Positions 11,430-21,300 are shown, counted from the stretch's first letter. The stretch: 64,000 bases of DNA from Dendrolimus kikuchii (GCA_019925095.2 CM034395.1:11329713-11393712); one strand, 5' to 3'. A program made the numbers and translations. The notes: generated by a model from the sequence alone, not told the origin.

Positions 11430-12270
11430 TTTCCTTGTGTGAATCATTGCTCGTCTATTGTAACTTAGCATGGGGTGGAGCGTCTAAGACTATACTACTA
11501 AAATTAGAAAGATCACAAAGAGCAGTGTTGAAAGTTTTGGCGAAAAAACCGTTCCGCTACTCTACTACCCAGTTATATAAAGATATGTCAGTGTTATCTG
11601 TTAGAAAACTTTTCATTTTACAGCTTATTCTCAAAACACATACTGAGCTAAAGTTTGATCCTTCCCTTTCTTCTCGGAAAAGGAGATACGACAAGGTTTG
11701 CCATATTGTCGGCACAAGAACTACCCTGGCCTGGAAACACACATACTCAATCAAAAGCCGTCTGTATAATAGAGCGAACAAGGACTTAAAAATATATCCT
11801 TTAACTAGACGAGAAACCAAGCATAAAGTCACAAATTGGCTAAATTCCTTGGATTATGACGCGTCTGAAGCACTAATAAACTAATAACTATTACTGTTTG
11901 TCACTATATATTTCCGTTTTATATTTTACAATTTTCGTTAATTTCTGCACTCGTGACACACATTCGATGACTTTTTTCACACACATCACTATACGCATTC
12001 ACACATTCTCAACCACACACATACACACGCACGTAAGCATATACAATTACTTATTTAATAATCCATAATTATGTTATTTAACCATATAGGTGAGGGTTAC
12101 CTTTGATTAACTCAAAACACAGGCCTTGTTCCTAGTTTGAGAGTCGAAGGTATACTTACTTGTCTTAAATTCCATAGCCGTATTTTAAAGTAACATATTT
12201 TTTACTGTCTCCTAATTATCTTTCTGTGTCTCTTTTTTGATAAATTGTAAAAAACTAAAGGCTAATAAAG

Positions 12271-12303
<33 letters not shown>
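11430..12303 (+). mobile_element. 5'-truncated LINE with TTA-repeat tail
   Basis: Truncated non-LTR retrotransposon: ORF2 C-terminus (11435-11884), a 3' UTR of about 390 bp, then AAAGATTTATTATTATTATT as the 3' tail. The Helitron-like repeat C at 12306 begins right after the tail. Confidence 0.75.
11435..11884 (+). pseudogene. LINE ORF2, region after the RT domain
   Basis: 149 open codons beginning at a TTG, with no genuine start. The motifs CESLLVYCNLAWGGASKT and LLKLERSQRAVLKVLAKKPF are typical of the part just after the reverse transcriptase palm in CR1/Jockey-like LINEs. The first readable residues are inside the domain, so upstream RT and endonuclease sequence is gone. The reading frame is uninterrupted to a TAA, suggesting a younger insertion than the LINE at 24573-28561. 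Assignment to LINE ORF2 is firm; the clade is inference. Confidence 0.8.
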
Positions 12304-12304
<1 letters not shown>

Positions 12305-12305
12305 A

Positions 12306-12548
12306 CTAGCTGCGCCCGCGGCTTCATCCGAGTGTTGATGGAAAATCGTTATATTTTCGATAATGCACACTATACCTTTATAAATTATAGCCTATGTATT
12401 ATTCTGATGTGTAAGCTATATTACTGTAAAGTTTCATCAAAATCCATTCAGTAGTTTTTAAAAGAGTAACAAACATACATCCATACATCTATACATCCAT
12501 ACATACATTCTTACAAACTTTCGCGTTTATAATATTTATAGGAATAGG
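12306..12548 (-). mobile_element. Helitron-like repeat family C
   Basis: Near-identical in design to 7351-7567: on the plus strand CTAGCTGCGCCCGCGGCTTC ... ATCAAAATCCATTCAGTAG ... CTTTCGCGTTTATAATATT. The CTAG abuts an A on the plus strand (T on the minus). Confidence 0.65.
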
Positions 12549-13644
12549 ATATAGGATTGTACTGAATTCAACAATAAACTAAAATATTGAAGGTTTTATA
12601 TACATAAAACACATACTTAATATAAAAATTATGTACGTAACATAGGGCTGTTACCTGGGATTTTTTTACGGAGCGTAGCCGCGGGGAAAACGGAGCGGAA
12701 CGTACCGCGCGAAAAGTTCGGCTCAATAGGCTCGCAGTGTTTTTTAACTTACCTATGACCTGACCTATCAGCGGAAATTATGCCTAGTTCAAATTAGCGC
12801 CGATTCTTCAGTTGTCAAAGTTTCCGCGCGGAACGTTCCACAAGTGTGTTATGAATGTAACTTTCAGAACTGGTAAAAAAACCGTCGTTTGGCGTTAGAT
12901 CTACAATTCTACAATTTACAACTTACTGATAAATAATATTGATAAATCTATATGGATCCCGTCATTATGTCGATTGGACAACAACAACATTAAACTGAGT
13001 TATACTTAGGATTTTAGCCTATTTTTATAGAGCTTAACCGAGTCGATTAACTATCGAAGCGACTTAGTAATAAATCGAACGAGACCGCTGTCAGGTATTA
13101 TTTAGGTTGAGGCAGATTTATATCAGCCCTCTCCCTTTATACCGTATTGGTGTATACGTACAAAATAAAAATAGAATTTATGTTTCCTGTTTTTTTTTGC
13201 TGGAATAATAAATATAAATCCCAACAGATATAAACATTAAATATTATAACTGTCACGAAATGATTAAGGCAGCAAAAAGTCCTATAATTATCCTTTAATA
13301 CTATTGTTAAGCCGAAGCCTTGTACCGCGTAAGAAAAAAGACTTAAAATTGTCATTGACAGTGACATTTGGTGATGAATGTTTTTTTGGCCTCTTCCGCC
13401 TTTTCTCTTTCCGCGCCCGCGCTGATATAATTTACATTTTGCTGTCCGCTCCCGCAAGTTTAATAACATAAAAGTGTGTGTGTGTGTGTATATATGTGTC
13501 TTCAATTATTTACAAAGAAGCAAGAACACGGGCCGGCCCAAAGAAGATCGCATCATCACAAATCAAGTAAGTTGCACACAATGCTCTTCCAAACCAAAAG
13601 ATAACCAGCACCTACAGTCCGCCCCCCTTTTTTAATCCAACTAT
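12549..13644. other. Mostly unrecognised; possible D-family tail at the start
   Basis: 12640-12700 holds GTAGCCGCGGGGAAAACGGAG, similar to the end of the D copy at 43493. The rest has no gene. The minus-strand ORF at 13137-13505 is low-complexity (TG microsatellite 13477-13495) and not credible. Confidence 0.4.
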
Positions 13645-13860
13645 ATATACTATCAGCTCATAAATGTCCCACTTCTGGGCCGAGTCTTCCCATTTAAGAG
13701 GAACTACCTGTTTATAGCCGTGTCCGAGGTGGAGTTCATACATCGGTTATCTCGGTGTGCAGATTTCATCACTATGATTTCCTTCCCCGTCAGCACAAGG
13801 CAATTGTAAAAATATTCAAATTAGGTCAGAAAAATTACCTAAGTGGTACATGCTTACCAA
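13645..13860 (-). mobile_element. SINE family A, 3' part, diverged
   Basis: The minus strand reads GGCCCAGAAGTGGGACATTTA at its tail. Upstream it has ACCGATGTATG and ACGGGGAAGGAAATCATAG, matching the body of 3819-4122 with many changes. Confidence 0.6.
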
Positions 13861-14460
13861 TCAACATTCAAACCCATTGGATAGAGACGCGAATGGAATA
13901 GCCACAAAATTAACACAGCACTAAACTAATGTAACATTTAATTTACATTATAACCAGTAAAGTGCGACGTAGAAGTCTTTACAAAATACATTCGATTAAA
14001 ATATTATATCTTGTTTTTCTATGACAGAGAAGATAAATTTAGAAATGAAGAACTAAAATGTGGAAAAATTGATATTGTAATATTCACTATTATTGTATTA
14101 TATTAAATCAAGTTAGCAGTTATAACGTTACGGTTTTACACGACAAATAGTTCCTCCCGATGTACCGGCGCAATAGACAAATTTTAATAGCGCGCAACTG
14201 TATACGAATCGAGTAAGCAGAACAAAGCTAAGAGTCTATAGCATGCATCACTCTGCCATTTACGCTTGCGAATAAAGTTCAATATAGATTATTTACATGT
14301 CGGAATCCGGTCTGTACTTTTCTGCGCAAACGGAAATTGCCGAATTACAAGTTTTGTAAAACTGTACTGCTTCAAAGTGATAATTACAGCATTTCTACGG
14401 AAAAGTCCAATGTAGTGCTTTCCTTGCATATCCCCAAATAAATCAACTTACTCTTGTGTT
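13861..14460. other. No recognised feature
   Basis: AT-rich, unique DNA with no ORF of note. Confidence 0.4.
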
Positions 14461-14632
14461 ATGGGTGACATACAATGGAGTAGGTACTCTGGGGACGAAA
14501 TAATGGAGAAAATTAGTTTCCGAAATTTGAATTACCAGCAATCGAACCCGGAGTCTCTGCGTTGCAGTGAGGTAAGCCGGCTAAGGCTTAGCCCGCTTAA
14601 CCACAGAGACCGTCACTTTATTTTAACAGTTG
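14461..14632 (-). mobile_element. tRNA-derived SINE (family B)
   Basis: Minus strand: A-box region GTGGTTAAGCGGGCTAAGCC, B box GGGTTCGATTGC, then a body ending CCATTGTATGTCACCCAT. A second copy is at 52953-53110. Short, with no LINE-like tail recognised. Confidence 0.7.
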
Positions 14633-14860
14633 TGATCTTTTGAATGTTTTTCATTAAATATTTCATGACACAAATAAGTGGTACTTTTCAAGCCTGTGTA
14701 CTAGTACCAAAAGAAATTAAAACACATTCAGGCTAAAACAAATATTATAATGTCAAATAATTGAATTGTATGTGGATGTGAAATTTGATATACTCGTATG
14801 TTTTATGAACTAGGCACAATAATATGAGGCCATCAAACCTTCGTTATACCAAATAGAATT

Positions 14861-14960
14861 GTAGCCACCTTTGGTGTTGCAAATGTCCATAGACGATGGT
14901 AGGCGCTTTCCATAAAGTGGGCCGTCTGCCTGTCGGATGAACTTCTGCAATAAAAAAAAA
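14861..14960 (+). mobile_element. SINE-like repeat R, 3' end only
   Basis: Only the LINE-like last 100 bp, from GTAGCCACCTTTGGTGTTGC to TTCTGCAATAAAAAAAAA; a 5'-truncated copy. Confidence 0.75.
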
Positions 14961-15070
14961 TTAAAACCGGCGATACGGAGCAGTACAAAATATACAGTTA
15001 CAGATCCAAGTATCCCTAAAACCTAACTAAATCTAACCTTTTCAGTAGGTAAGTTAAAAACTAATAAAAT

Positions 15071-15081
15071 TATGTATTCGT
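15071..15081 (+). repeat. 11-bp target duplication, left copy
   Basis: TATGTATTCGT, repeated exactly at 15379-15389, flanks the LINE fragment between them. Confidence 0.75.
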
Positions 15082-15378
15082 ACATACATACATACATACA
15101 TAACTTCACGCCAGTTCCCTTGCGGGGTAGGCACGAATAACAGAGTGCCATTTAGGCTTATTCTTACACACCTCACTTGCCTCTTTGACATTCATAACTC
15201 TTGTCATGCAAGCTCGTCTGTTCTTAAGGCTCCTGACATCACCTTCTGCTAGTACACGATCAATTTGATCATGGAAGTTGTGTCGTGGCCTTCCACGACT
15301 TCTGCATCCATCCACTTTTGCATTGTATATCTGTTTAGTCATTCTTTCATCATGCATTCTTTCCACATGCCCGAACCA
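15082..15378 (-). pseudogene. LINE C-terminal fragment, 297 bp, with target duplication
   Basis: Minus strand encodes WFGHVERMHDERMTKQIYNA, then VDGCRSRGRPR, RSLKNRRACMTRVMN and the end KPKWHSVIRAYPARELA-stop, followed by TATG repeats. This is the extreme C-terminus of an ORF2 polyprotein, downstream of the reverse transcriptase; it has no catalytic residues. The GTG where the open frame appears to begin is internal, not a start. The exact 11-bp flanking duplication shows it arrived already truncated. Same subfamily as 1502-1606 and 20878-21128; RTE-like clade is a guess. Confidence 0.8.
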
Positions 15379-15389
15379 TATGTATTCGT

Positions 15390-15856
15390 GTCATAAAAAA
15401 ATAGCATTGCTAGCTGCGAAATAACTGAATTTAGTTTTTAAATAAGGCAAAAATGTAATTGATGCTTTGGCGTATTTCTTTATTACTTATCAAAAGTCTA
15501 CATAGACCTTTAGTAAAAAGAGTTTTTATACCTTTAACCTGAGAAATTATGGATTAATTACCCAGAAAAAATTTCAAGTAATTTACCGCTCTACACTTGG
15601 TTTATGAGACAAAAGGTAGCTTATGTATTTCCCCAGACCACCATCTGGTTGCTGGATTGCCTTAAGATTTGTTCAGCCGTTTAATCTTACAAATATAATA
15701 GACAGAGTCCTATTTCAAATTAGTATAGATGGATAACGGGTTCTAATTATCTAATTCAATTAGAACTGTACTAAATTAAGTATGTTATCTCGATCGCGCA
15801 TTACCACATTTTAGAAGACAAAATTGATATTATTTACTTAAGATTTTGTATTAAAT
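15390..15856. other. No recognised feature
   Basis: AT-rich DNA with no credible ORF or repeat. Confidence 0.4.
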
Positions 15857-16140
15857 AAATAAAATAAAAATATAACGCCTTTATTTCTGTCATTATAGTT
15901 GTTACAAAATGATAAATACAACATTTCTATCAAATAAAAGAAGCGCCTCTGCGGCGTAAGCCTCCCCAATACTTTCCAATTTTCCCTGTCTCCGGCTGTT
16001 CTTCTCCAGCTTTTTCCACGTCTATTTGCGTAAATATCTTCCCATCTCCTTCTGGATCAACCTCCTACTCTCCTCCTATCCTTGGGTATCCAATCATAGA
16101 TTTTCTTTGTTCATCTGTTGTCTTCTTGCCTTCCTATATA
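15857..16140 (-). pseudogene. LINE ORF2 C-terminal fragment, frameshifted
   Basis: Minus strand, in two frames, reads RRRWEDIYANRRGKSWRRTA, then GDRENWKVLG. It follows the widespread LINE C-terminal pattern RRWxDDI...AG..W...A.DR..WK.L.EA. The AT-rich 15857-15930 part with AACGCCTTTATTTCTGTC is probably its 3' UTR. A different LINE from that at 15082. It abuts the mariner at 16186. Confidence 0.6.
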
Positions 16141-16185
16141 TATTGTATTATATATTTCCTATATATATTGTATATTAGGTTATTA

Positions 16186-17470
16186 TTAGGTTGGGGAAAA
16201 AGTTTCATCGCATTTTATATAAAAATTCAAAAGGTTTTTTTATAAAGTTTATTTACATTTGACTAAAGTATGTAGGTGCCGTTTTGTTAGATAACTTTTT
16301 GCCATCTTGTAGGTAGGGACGTGATCCCATTGCTATAAAAATTTTGGGGCTTCTGATAAAAAAATTGCGACAAGTGGTTTTGGCAGTCCTCTCGTGATGT
16401 TAGCCTGACACTGCCTAAGGAATTCTGCAGAGACCGAAACAGGTGAAAATCTGAAGGTACAAGGTCAGGACTATACGGCGGATGCATTAACACCTCCCAG
16501 CCAAACTCTCGTAATTTTTGCTGAGTGGCTAAAGATGTGTGAGGTCTAGCGTTATCATGGTGAAAAACCACACCCCTTCTGTTGATTAATTCCGGCCGCT
16601 TTCTCTCAACTTTTTGCTTTAATATCATCAGTTGTTCGCAGTACAGTTCAGAATCGATGGTCCTGCCTGGCGGTAACAGCTCATAATGAATAATGCCCTT
16701 CCAATCCCACCATACACACAGCATCACCTTGTTGCGAGTTAACCCGGGTTTCGCCACAGTCTGTGAAGCCTGACCGGCCTTTGACCACGATCTTTTTCGC
16801 ATGTTCTTGTCGTACGTGATCCACTTTTCATCACCAGTTATCAGCTTCTTCAAAAATGGTTCGGTTTCATTACATCGTAATAAAGAATCACAAATGAGTA
16901 CCCGGTTCATTAGGTTTCTTTCAGTGAGCTCATGAGGCACTCAAATATCAAGCTACTTTGTGTACCCAGCTTTTTTCAAATGCGCCAAAACCGTTTTGTG
17001 GTCAATTCCCACGTCTCTAATTACATCGTAACTACTAATATTTCGATCTTGCTCCACTTTTTCAAAAATGGTATCAATTTTGTTCGTAACAGAGCGACCA
17101 GAGCGACGTGCATCTTTGATATCAAAATTTCCGGATTGAAAACGCTTAAACCAAATTTGCGCTACTCTCACAGATACTGCATTAGGTCCATAAACATCAC
17201 AATTTTTTTTCGCGGCTTGTGTTGCATTTTTACCTTTTTTGTAGTAAAATTTTAAAATGTATCGAATTTCTTCATTAGATTCACTCATTTGAACAATAAG
17301 AAAAACAAATGAAAATCACACATTTTCCTAATTTGAATTTGGAATTGTCTTCTTTAAAATTAAAACTTTTTAATGATACCAAAACCAGCCAGATACAAAT
17401 GGTATAGCTAAAGAGATTTAATTACAAGTTCATACATACTATATGCGAAAAGACTTTTTCCCCAACCTAT
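16186..17470 (-). mobile_element. mariner element with both terminal inverted repeats
   Basis: 1,285-bp Tc1/mariner element flanked by TA (16184-16185 and 17471-17472). The left end TTAGGTTGGGGAAAAAGT matches the complement of the right end ACTTTTTCCCCAACCTAT, with the match continuing into a CGCAT block. A sister copy lies at 35522-36812. Confidence 0.92.
16263..17288 (-). pseudogene. mariner transposase, full frame with three nonsense codons
   Basis: DDE/D transposase that cuts and pastes the element. The frame is continuous for 341 codons from ATG at 17288 (MSESNEEIRYILKFYY) to the end QNGTYIL. Three stops interrupt it: codon 112 (TAG), codon 116 (TGA at the expected Trp of WVPHEL) and codon 334 (TAA). 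N-terminal: helix-turn-helix region with WFKRFQSGNFDIKD. The WVPHELTE linker is typical of mariners. Catalytic motifs: TGDEKW, HHDNARPHT and YSPDLVPSDFH, with 34 residues between the second and third aspartates. No frameshift is seen, so it is only point-mutated. Start choice: first ATG after the 5' UTR next to the right inverted repeat. The opposite-strand ORF at 16932-17255 is a shadow. Confidence 0.93.
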
Positions 17471-17508
17471 TATATTCTTCTATTTATATTCTATGCATAT
17501 TATATATA

Positions 17509-17645
17509 TGTAGGATGGTGGTTGCGTAGCAACTAGTTGTGGATAGATGGATTGTCAGATGAGCATTGTAATATTTCTTTACTTTATTGTGTTTAATTAA
17601 TATACGAGTTTGAAGATTTGTAAATCATTTATTTAGTATCCTACA
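17509..17645 (+). mobile_element. 5' LTR of an LTR retrotransposon, 137 bp
   Basis: Begins TGTAGGAT and ends ATCCTACA, perfect 8-bp inverted ends of the TG...CA type. It is followed 4 nt later by a primer binding site. No second copy was found in the window, so the 3' LTR is missing or beyond recognition. Confidence 0.8.
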
Positions 17646-17649
17646 TTTT

Positions 17650-17667
17650 TGGGGGCTCGTCGGGGAT
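17650..17667 (+). promoter_or_regulatory. Primer binding site, tRNA-Pro type
   Basis: TGGGGGCTCGTCGGGGAT matches the 18-nt site complementary to the 3' end of tRNA-Pro (TGGGGGCTCGTCCGGGAT) at 17 of 18 positions. It would prime minus-strand DNA synthesis. A 21-bp tandem duplication (17658-17678 and 17679-17699) starts inside it; the second unit keeps the canonical CGTCCGGGAT. Confidence 0.8.
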
Positions 17668-17863
17668 ATTACAAAAATCGTCCGGGATATTACAAAAATC
17701 GTTCAGGATGGGTACAGATGGCTTGAAGACTGTATACAATATTGTTTTGATAATTTTGAAGACGAATTTATAAAATGTCAAATTTTTTTCAAGATGAATT
17801 TTGAAGAGGAATCTGATTGTTTTATGATGTTTTGAAATTAATGTTAAGAAGCTAAAGACGAAG

Positions 17864-18040
17864 ATGTGTTGTGATTTAATAAGTGTAGAAGACTCTGTCA
17901 CCAAATTTTCAGGGGATGATCCTGAGTATACCGTGTCAAGATGGGGCCAGCAGATTGCGACAGCTACTGATATATACTGTTTATCACCAGGTTTGACATT
18001 ATTTAGGCTGCTACTTAAGAATCTAATACACAAATGTTAA
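17864..18040 (+). pseudogene. gag, N-terminal piece, interrupted
   Basis: 58 codons from ATG at 17864 containing VTKFSGDDPEYTVSRWGQQI, a pattern seen near the start of retrotransposon capsid regions (FxGxD..Y.V..W...I). The downstream capsid continues at 19414 in another frame. Between them sits the 1,373-bp TTAA element. The frame ends at a TAA within the TTAA duplication. Upstream the leader runs about 200 bp from the primer site. Lineage (Gypsy or relative) is inference. Confidence 0.65.
18037..18040 (+). repeat. TTAA target duplication, left
   Basis: TTAA, matched at 19414-19417 on the far side of the inserted element. Confidence 0.75.
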
Positions 18041-18743
18041 GTTGTGGGTGGGCGTAGTGAATAGGGGGGAGGTATACTTGCCCCTACGACAACCCCTAAG
18101 GTCCGGAGGTTTAAATTTTTTTTTAGTTTATAAACATAACCTCACTTATTTTTGTTGTAAAATTGTGCCACTTTTGATAATAACAAACCGTGATTTGAGT
18201 TTATGAATGTACTCACGAATTGTTTATGAATGTACTCATGAATTACATATAACCACTAGAACTTTTTGTAACACTAAATCTGTTTTTTAATGTAGAAATA
18301 AAGTTTCAAATTTAATTGACGCATAAATACATATTCATGCTAGACATATATAATCGATTGATTAAAAAGCGACGGTTTTTAGTGTCATTTTTGTTTTTAA
18401 TGGCTTGGCTAACAAGGTGTGATTATAAAAATAAATTAATCGATATGTCATTAATACTTATCGATTTGTAATTAAGAAATTCGAAATCTTGTAGCTCAAG
18501 ATTTAGAATTAATTAATATATTGTTTTATATAATTTTGGGAAATCGATATATTTCTATGAAAAAAAAAATGATAAATATTTTTGTTTGCCGCCTTTATTG
18601 CCGCCATTTTATTCCTTTTCTCTAGTAGTTGAGTGAATGTGCTTTCTTCTGTTAATTTTTGATTTTACGACGACTTGTGCTGTGTTTTATAATAATTTCG
18701 ATTTACTATTTATTTTATACACAAACAGTCGGTTATGTTAGGT

Positions 18744-18832
18744 GATATTCAGACCAAAGCGCACGAGCCGAGCGAGCGAAGCGAGCGTGCCGCGGTAGCG
18801 GCCGGCGAGTGCCAGAACCGACTGTAACCATT
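18744..18832 (+). repeat. GC-rich segment shared with 41750-41805
   Basis: GCCGCGGTAGCGGCCGGCGA and GTGCCAGAACCGACTGTAAC are nearly repeated at 41760-41800. It includes a GAGCGAGCGAAGCGAGCG run. Confidence 0.65.
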
Positions 18833-18918
18833 TACTATTTTTTTTGTACACACAGACAGTTACGACGCCTTGAAGGTCTTATATGAAACATTAGTTTTAT
18901 TTATCAATTAATTATTAA

Positions 18919-18975
18919 ATTAAAAGCCAACTTGCTAGTCGTCCACTAAGGACGACTAGCAAGTCGGCTTTTAAT
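18919..18975. repeat. Long hairpin inside the TTAA element
   Basis: About 26-bp stem (ATTAAAAGCC ... ACTTGCTAGTCGTCC) with one mismatch and a 5-nt ACTAA loop. Confidence 0.9.
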
Positions 18976-19413
18976 ATGACAATGAATCAATATATTAATG
19001 ATATCAATTTTATTATTAAATACACTGTTGATTTTTTTTAAATATTGGTTAAATATAAATTAATGCGATTACGTAAAAAAAATATCGTCTTTATTGGTCG
19101 CCATTTTGAATGGTTACTCTTGTAGTGTATATAAATGTGCTCTATTGTGTTTTTTCTTCATTTTTATCCAATTAAGCTGGTTTTTGGGTTATTTTGGCTC
19201 TTTTTATGTTGATTAGTGGCTTTTTTTTTAACTTTGAAAGGATTTTTCAATTTCGGACCTATGATAGAAGTGCAACATTAGCGAAAAAATCAGTGAAAAT
19301 AGGTGAGGTTATGTTTATTAAAAAAAAAAAAATTCAAGATCTCCGGACCTTAGGGGTTGTAGTAAAGGTAAGTATGCCTCCCCCCCCCCCTCCGTACTTC
19401 ACCACCCCACTAC

Positions 19414-20403
19414 TTAAAATTCCTGTATAAAGAAGCTATACATTTACCATTATTTATTGCAAAAAGATCACTGATTTCCACTGCAGCTTTGTGGTTACGA
19501 ACTGAAAGTCGTTTCAAGACTTACGAAGAATTGAAAATTGCTTTATCTGAAGAATTTGCTGAAGGAAACTCGGATAAAGAACGTATTTTAGATCAGATGA
19601 TGCAAAGAAATAAAGGCGAAAGTGGTTATAATTACGTTCTGAGAGTGAAAGAGTTAGGTAAAAGAGGGAGTATACCGGAAAATTTTACGAGGCCTTTGAT
19701 TAAACAAGGGATAAAGGATAGTAGCATAAGCGAACAACAAATAAAGGATTGGTTTTACAGAAAGCGACGATATGTGCAGGACGTAAAAATAAAGCAATCG
19801 GAGATTACACCAGTCACAGTTACTATGACAATAAATAACACTATGTCAATGATATGTGAACGAAATGACGATGTGAATAGCCAAAATTTAAAAAATGATA
19901 ATAGTGGTTCAGTCTTATCTAAAAATTCTGATACTTTTATAGAAACGTGTACTAGTAGTATCCCAATATCTTCAGAAGCAGAAATTAATTTACCAAGTAA
20001 ATCTAAGGCTAAGAATAGGAACAAAAAACAAGGAGTTTTAAAGAAAGAGGGGGAAAAATTACATTTCAAATGGATAAAACCATTGAAGAGCAGGAAATCT
20101 ACATTTAGTGAACAAAAATACGCCAATGAAGGCTTTTACAAAAATTTTATGATATTGAAGGAAAAGACGAACTACAGAAAAAAATTGACTAATTTTAAAA
20201 GAAGAAGAGAAGTTAATAGAGTTATGGATATTGCCTTTAAAAGAAAAGTATGGAGTAAAAGCTTTATGAAAGTAAGATTTTATATTGGAAAGAGACAGTT
20301 TCAAGATATAATTTTGTGTTATAAAGTCAGAAAGAAAAAGAAATGCTACAGACACTTAGATGGTTATTTGGATGAAGTAGAAAAATGGCCAGATGATGAA
20401 TAA
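19414..20403 (+). pseudogene. gag-like protein, main open part, 329 codons
   Basis: Capsid-type gag of an LTR retrotransposon, open from the TTAA at 19414 to the stop at 20401-20403. Near the start it reads LPLFIAKRSLISTAALWL, then RFKTYEELKIALSEEFAEG, then YNYVLRVKELGKRG and LIKQGI, the usual retrotransposon gag helices. The true N-terminus is at 17864, on the far side of the inserted element. The C-terminal 180 residues are Lys/Arg-rich and end DEVEKWPDDE. I see no CCHC zinc knuckle and no protease, reverse transcriptase or integrase follows, so pol has been deleted or the C-terminus is from elsewhere. The part around QQIKDWFYRKRR is superficially homeodomain-like but sits in gag. Antisense ORFs at 19755 and 20059 are shadows. 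Confidence 0.7.
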
Positions 20404-20569
20404 CTGGATCATGTAAATGTAATGATGGAATGGATTGCGTGAATGTTTTGTTTTAATTCATATAAGAATAATTTTAGTTTTTATTTTCATTGAAGAATAG
20501 TTCATTGACTTTGTTTGTTTATATGTTAGTCTAGATTGTGTTTCATATGTGTGTGTGTGTGTGTGTACG

Positions 20570-20800
20570 CGCATATCTTGAGAACGACTTCACTGATTTT
20601 GATGAAATTTTATGTGTGTTTGAGTAGGTCCCGGGATGGTTTAGATTCACAATTGGAACCGGTAGGTGGCGCTGAGATCGAGTTCTAAAATCCTCCTAAT
20701 CACCTGGACCGATTTTGGTGATTTTATTTTCGTGTCATGAAACAAACGTCTTTTAGGAATTCAGAAAATATGGCGGTACGAAGTTCGCCGTGTTAGCTAG
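20570..20800 (+). mobile_element. Helitron-like repeat family B
   Basis: Contains TTGAGAACGACTTCACTGAT, ACCGGTAGGTGGCGCTGAGA and ends GGCGGTACGAAGTTCGCCG then GTTAGCTAG before T. Shares the GGTGGCGCTGAGAT block, inverted, with 5580-5903 and 1364-1475. Confidence 0.65.
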
Positions 20801-20846
20801 TGTATATATATATATATATATATATATATGCGTGTGTGTGTGTGTA
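20801..20846 (+). repeat. TA/TG microsatellite
   Basis: About 14 TA units followed by TG units; lies between two Helitron-like repeats. Confidence 0.9.
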
Positions 20847-20864
20847 TACTAATATTATAAAGAG

Positions 20865-20877
20865 GTAAAGTTTGTGA
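20865..20877 (+). repeat. 13-bp target duplication, left copy
   Basis: GTAAAGTTTGTGA; the exact repeat is at 21129-21141, on either side of the LINE fragment. Confidence 0.9.
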
Positions 20878-21128
20878 ATGAATAAACAGATATACAATGC
20901 AAAAGTGGATGGATGCAGAAATCGTGGAAGGCCACAACACACCTTCCATGATCAAATTGATCATGTACTAGCAGAAGGTGATGTCAGGAGCCTTAAGAAC
21001 AGACGAGCGTGCATGACAAGAGTTATGAATGTCAAAGAAGCAAGTGAGGTGTGTAACAATAAGCCTAAATGGCGCTCTGTTGCTCGTGCCTACCCCGCAA
21101 GGGAACTGGCGTGAAGTTATGTATGTAT
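20878..21128 (+). pseudogene. LINE C-terminal fragment nested in a Helitron-like repeat
   Basis: Encodes the same ORF2 terminus as 15082-15378: MNKQIYNAKVDGCRNRGRPQ, RSLKNRRACMTRVMNVKEAS, and KPKWRSVARAYPARELA-stop at 21114, then TATG repeats. The apparent ATG start is simply where the truncated insert begins. The 78 codons are intact but lack all catalytic parts. Perfect 13-bp target duplications on both sides show insertion by target-primed reverse transcription into the host repeat. Confidence 0.9.
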
Positions 21129-21300
21129 GTAAAGTTTGTGAGATTGTGACGATGTAGGGGATAATCTCTGGATCTACTAAACCGATTTTAAAAAGTCTTT
21201 TACTGTTGGAAAGCTACGTTAACAGGGAGTGTCATAGGCTATATAACATGACGCCGCGGGAGCGGGACAGAGTGCGGGTGAAAACGCGCCGGGCCGCTAG

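Larger units (their letters stand above)
18041..19413 (+). mobile_element. TTAA-flanked non-autonomous element with about 110-bp inverted ends
   Basis: Left end GTTGTGGGTGGGCGTAGTGA, right end (inverted) GTAGTGGGGTGGTGAAGTAC. Both continue into GGTATACTTGCC / GGCATACTTACC, then ACAACCCCTAAGGTCCGGAG on both sides, then a poly-A/T run and AACATAACCTCAC. The ends are therefore diverged inverted repeats of about 110 bp. TTAA flanks are the hallmark of piggyBac-type transposases, but the terminal bases are not the canonical piggyBac ones. It contains no transposase. Internally a 5' half block (TTTACTATTT..ATACACAAACAG) recurs about 130 bp on, and a CGCCATTTT segment recurs. Confidence 0.75.
20845..21300 (+). 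mobile_element. Helitron-like repeat interrupted by a LINE fragment
   Basis: Starts ATACTAATATTATAAAGAGG and ends ACGCGCCGGGCCGCTAG before T. The body resumes at 21129 after the insertion and contains GATAATCTCTGGATCTACTA and ATGACGCCGCGGGAGCGGG. Confidence 0.65.

Noticed and set aside
13137..13505. 122-codon minus-strand ORF
   Set aside because: Begins in a TG microsatellite and has biased, low-complexity composition with no motif.
16932..17255. 107-codon plus-strand ORF, and its counterpart at 36276-36587
   Set aside because: Antisense to mariner transposase; the minus-strand frame holds all the family motifs.
19700..19790. Homeodomain-like QQIKDWFYRKRR in the 329-codon ORF
   Set aside because: Only the recognition-helix-like residues match; the surrounding sequence is retrotransposon gag and the rest of a homeodomain is missing.
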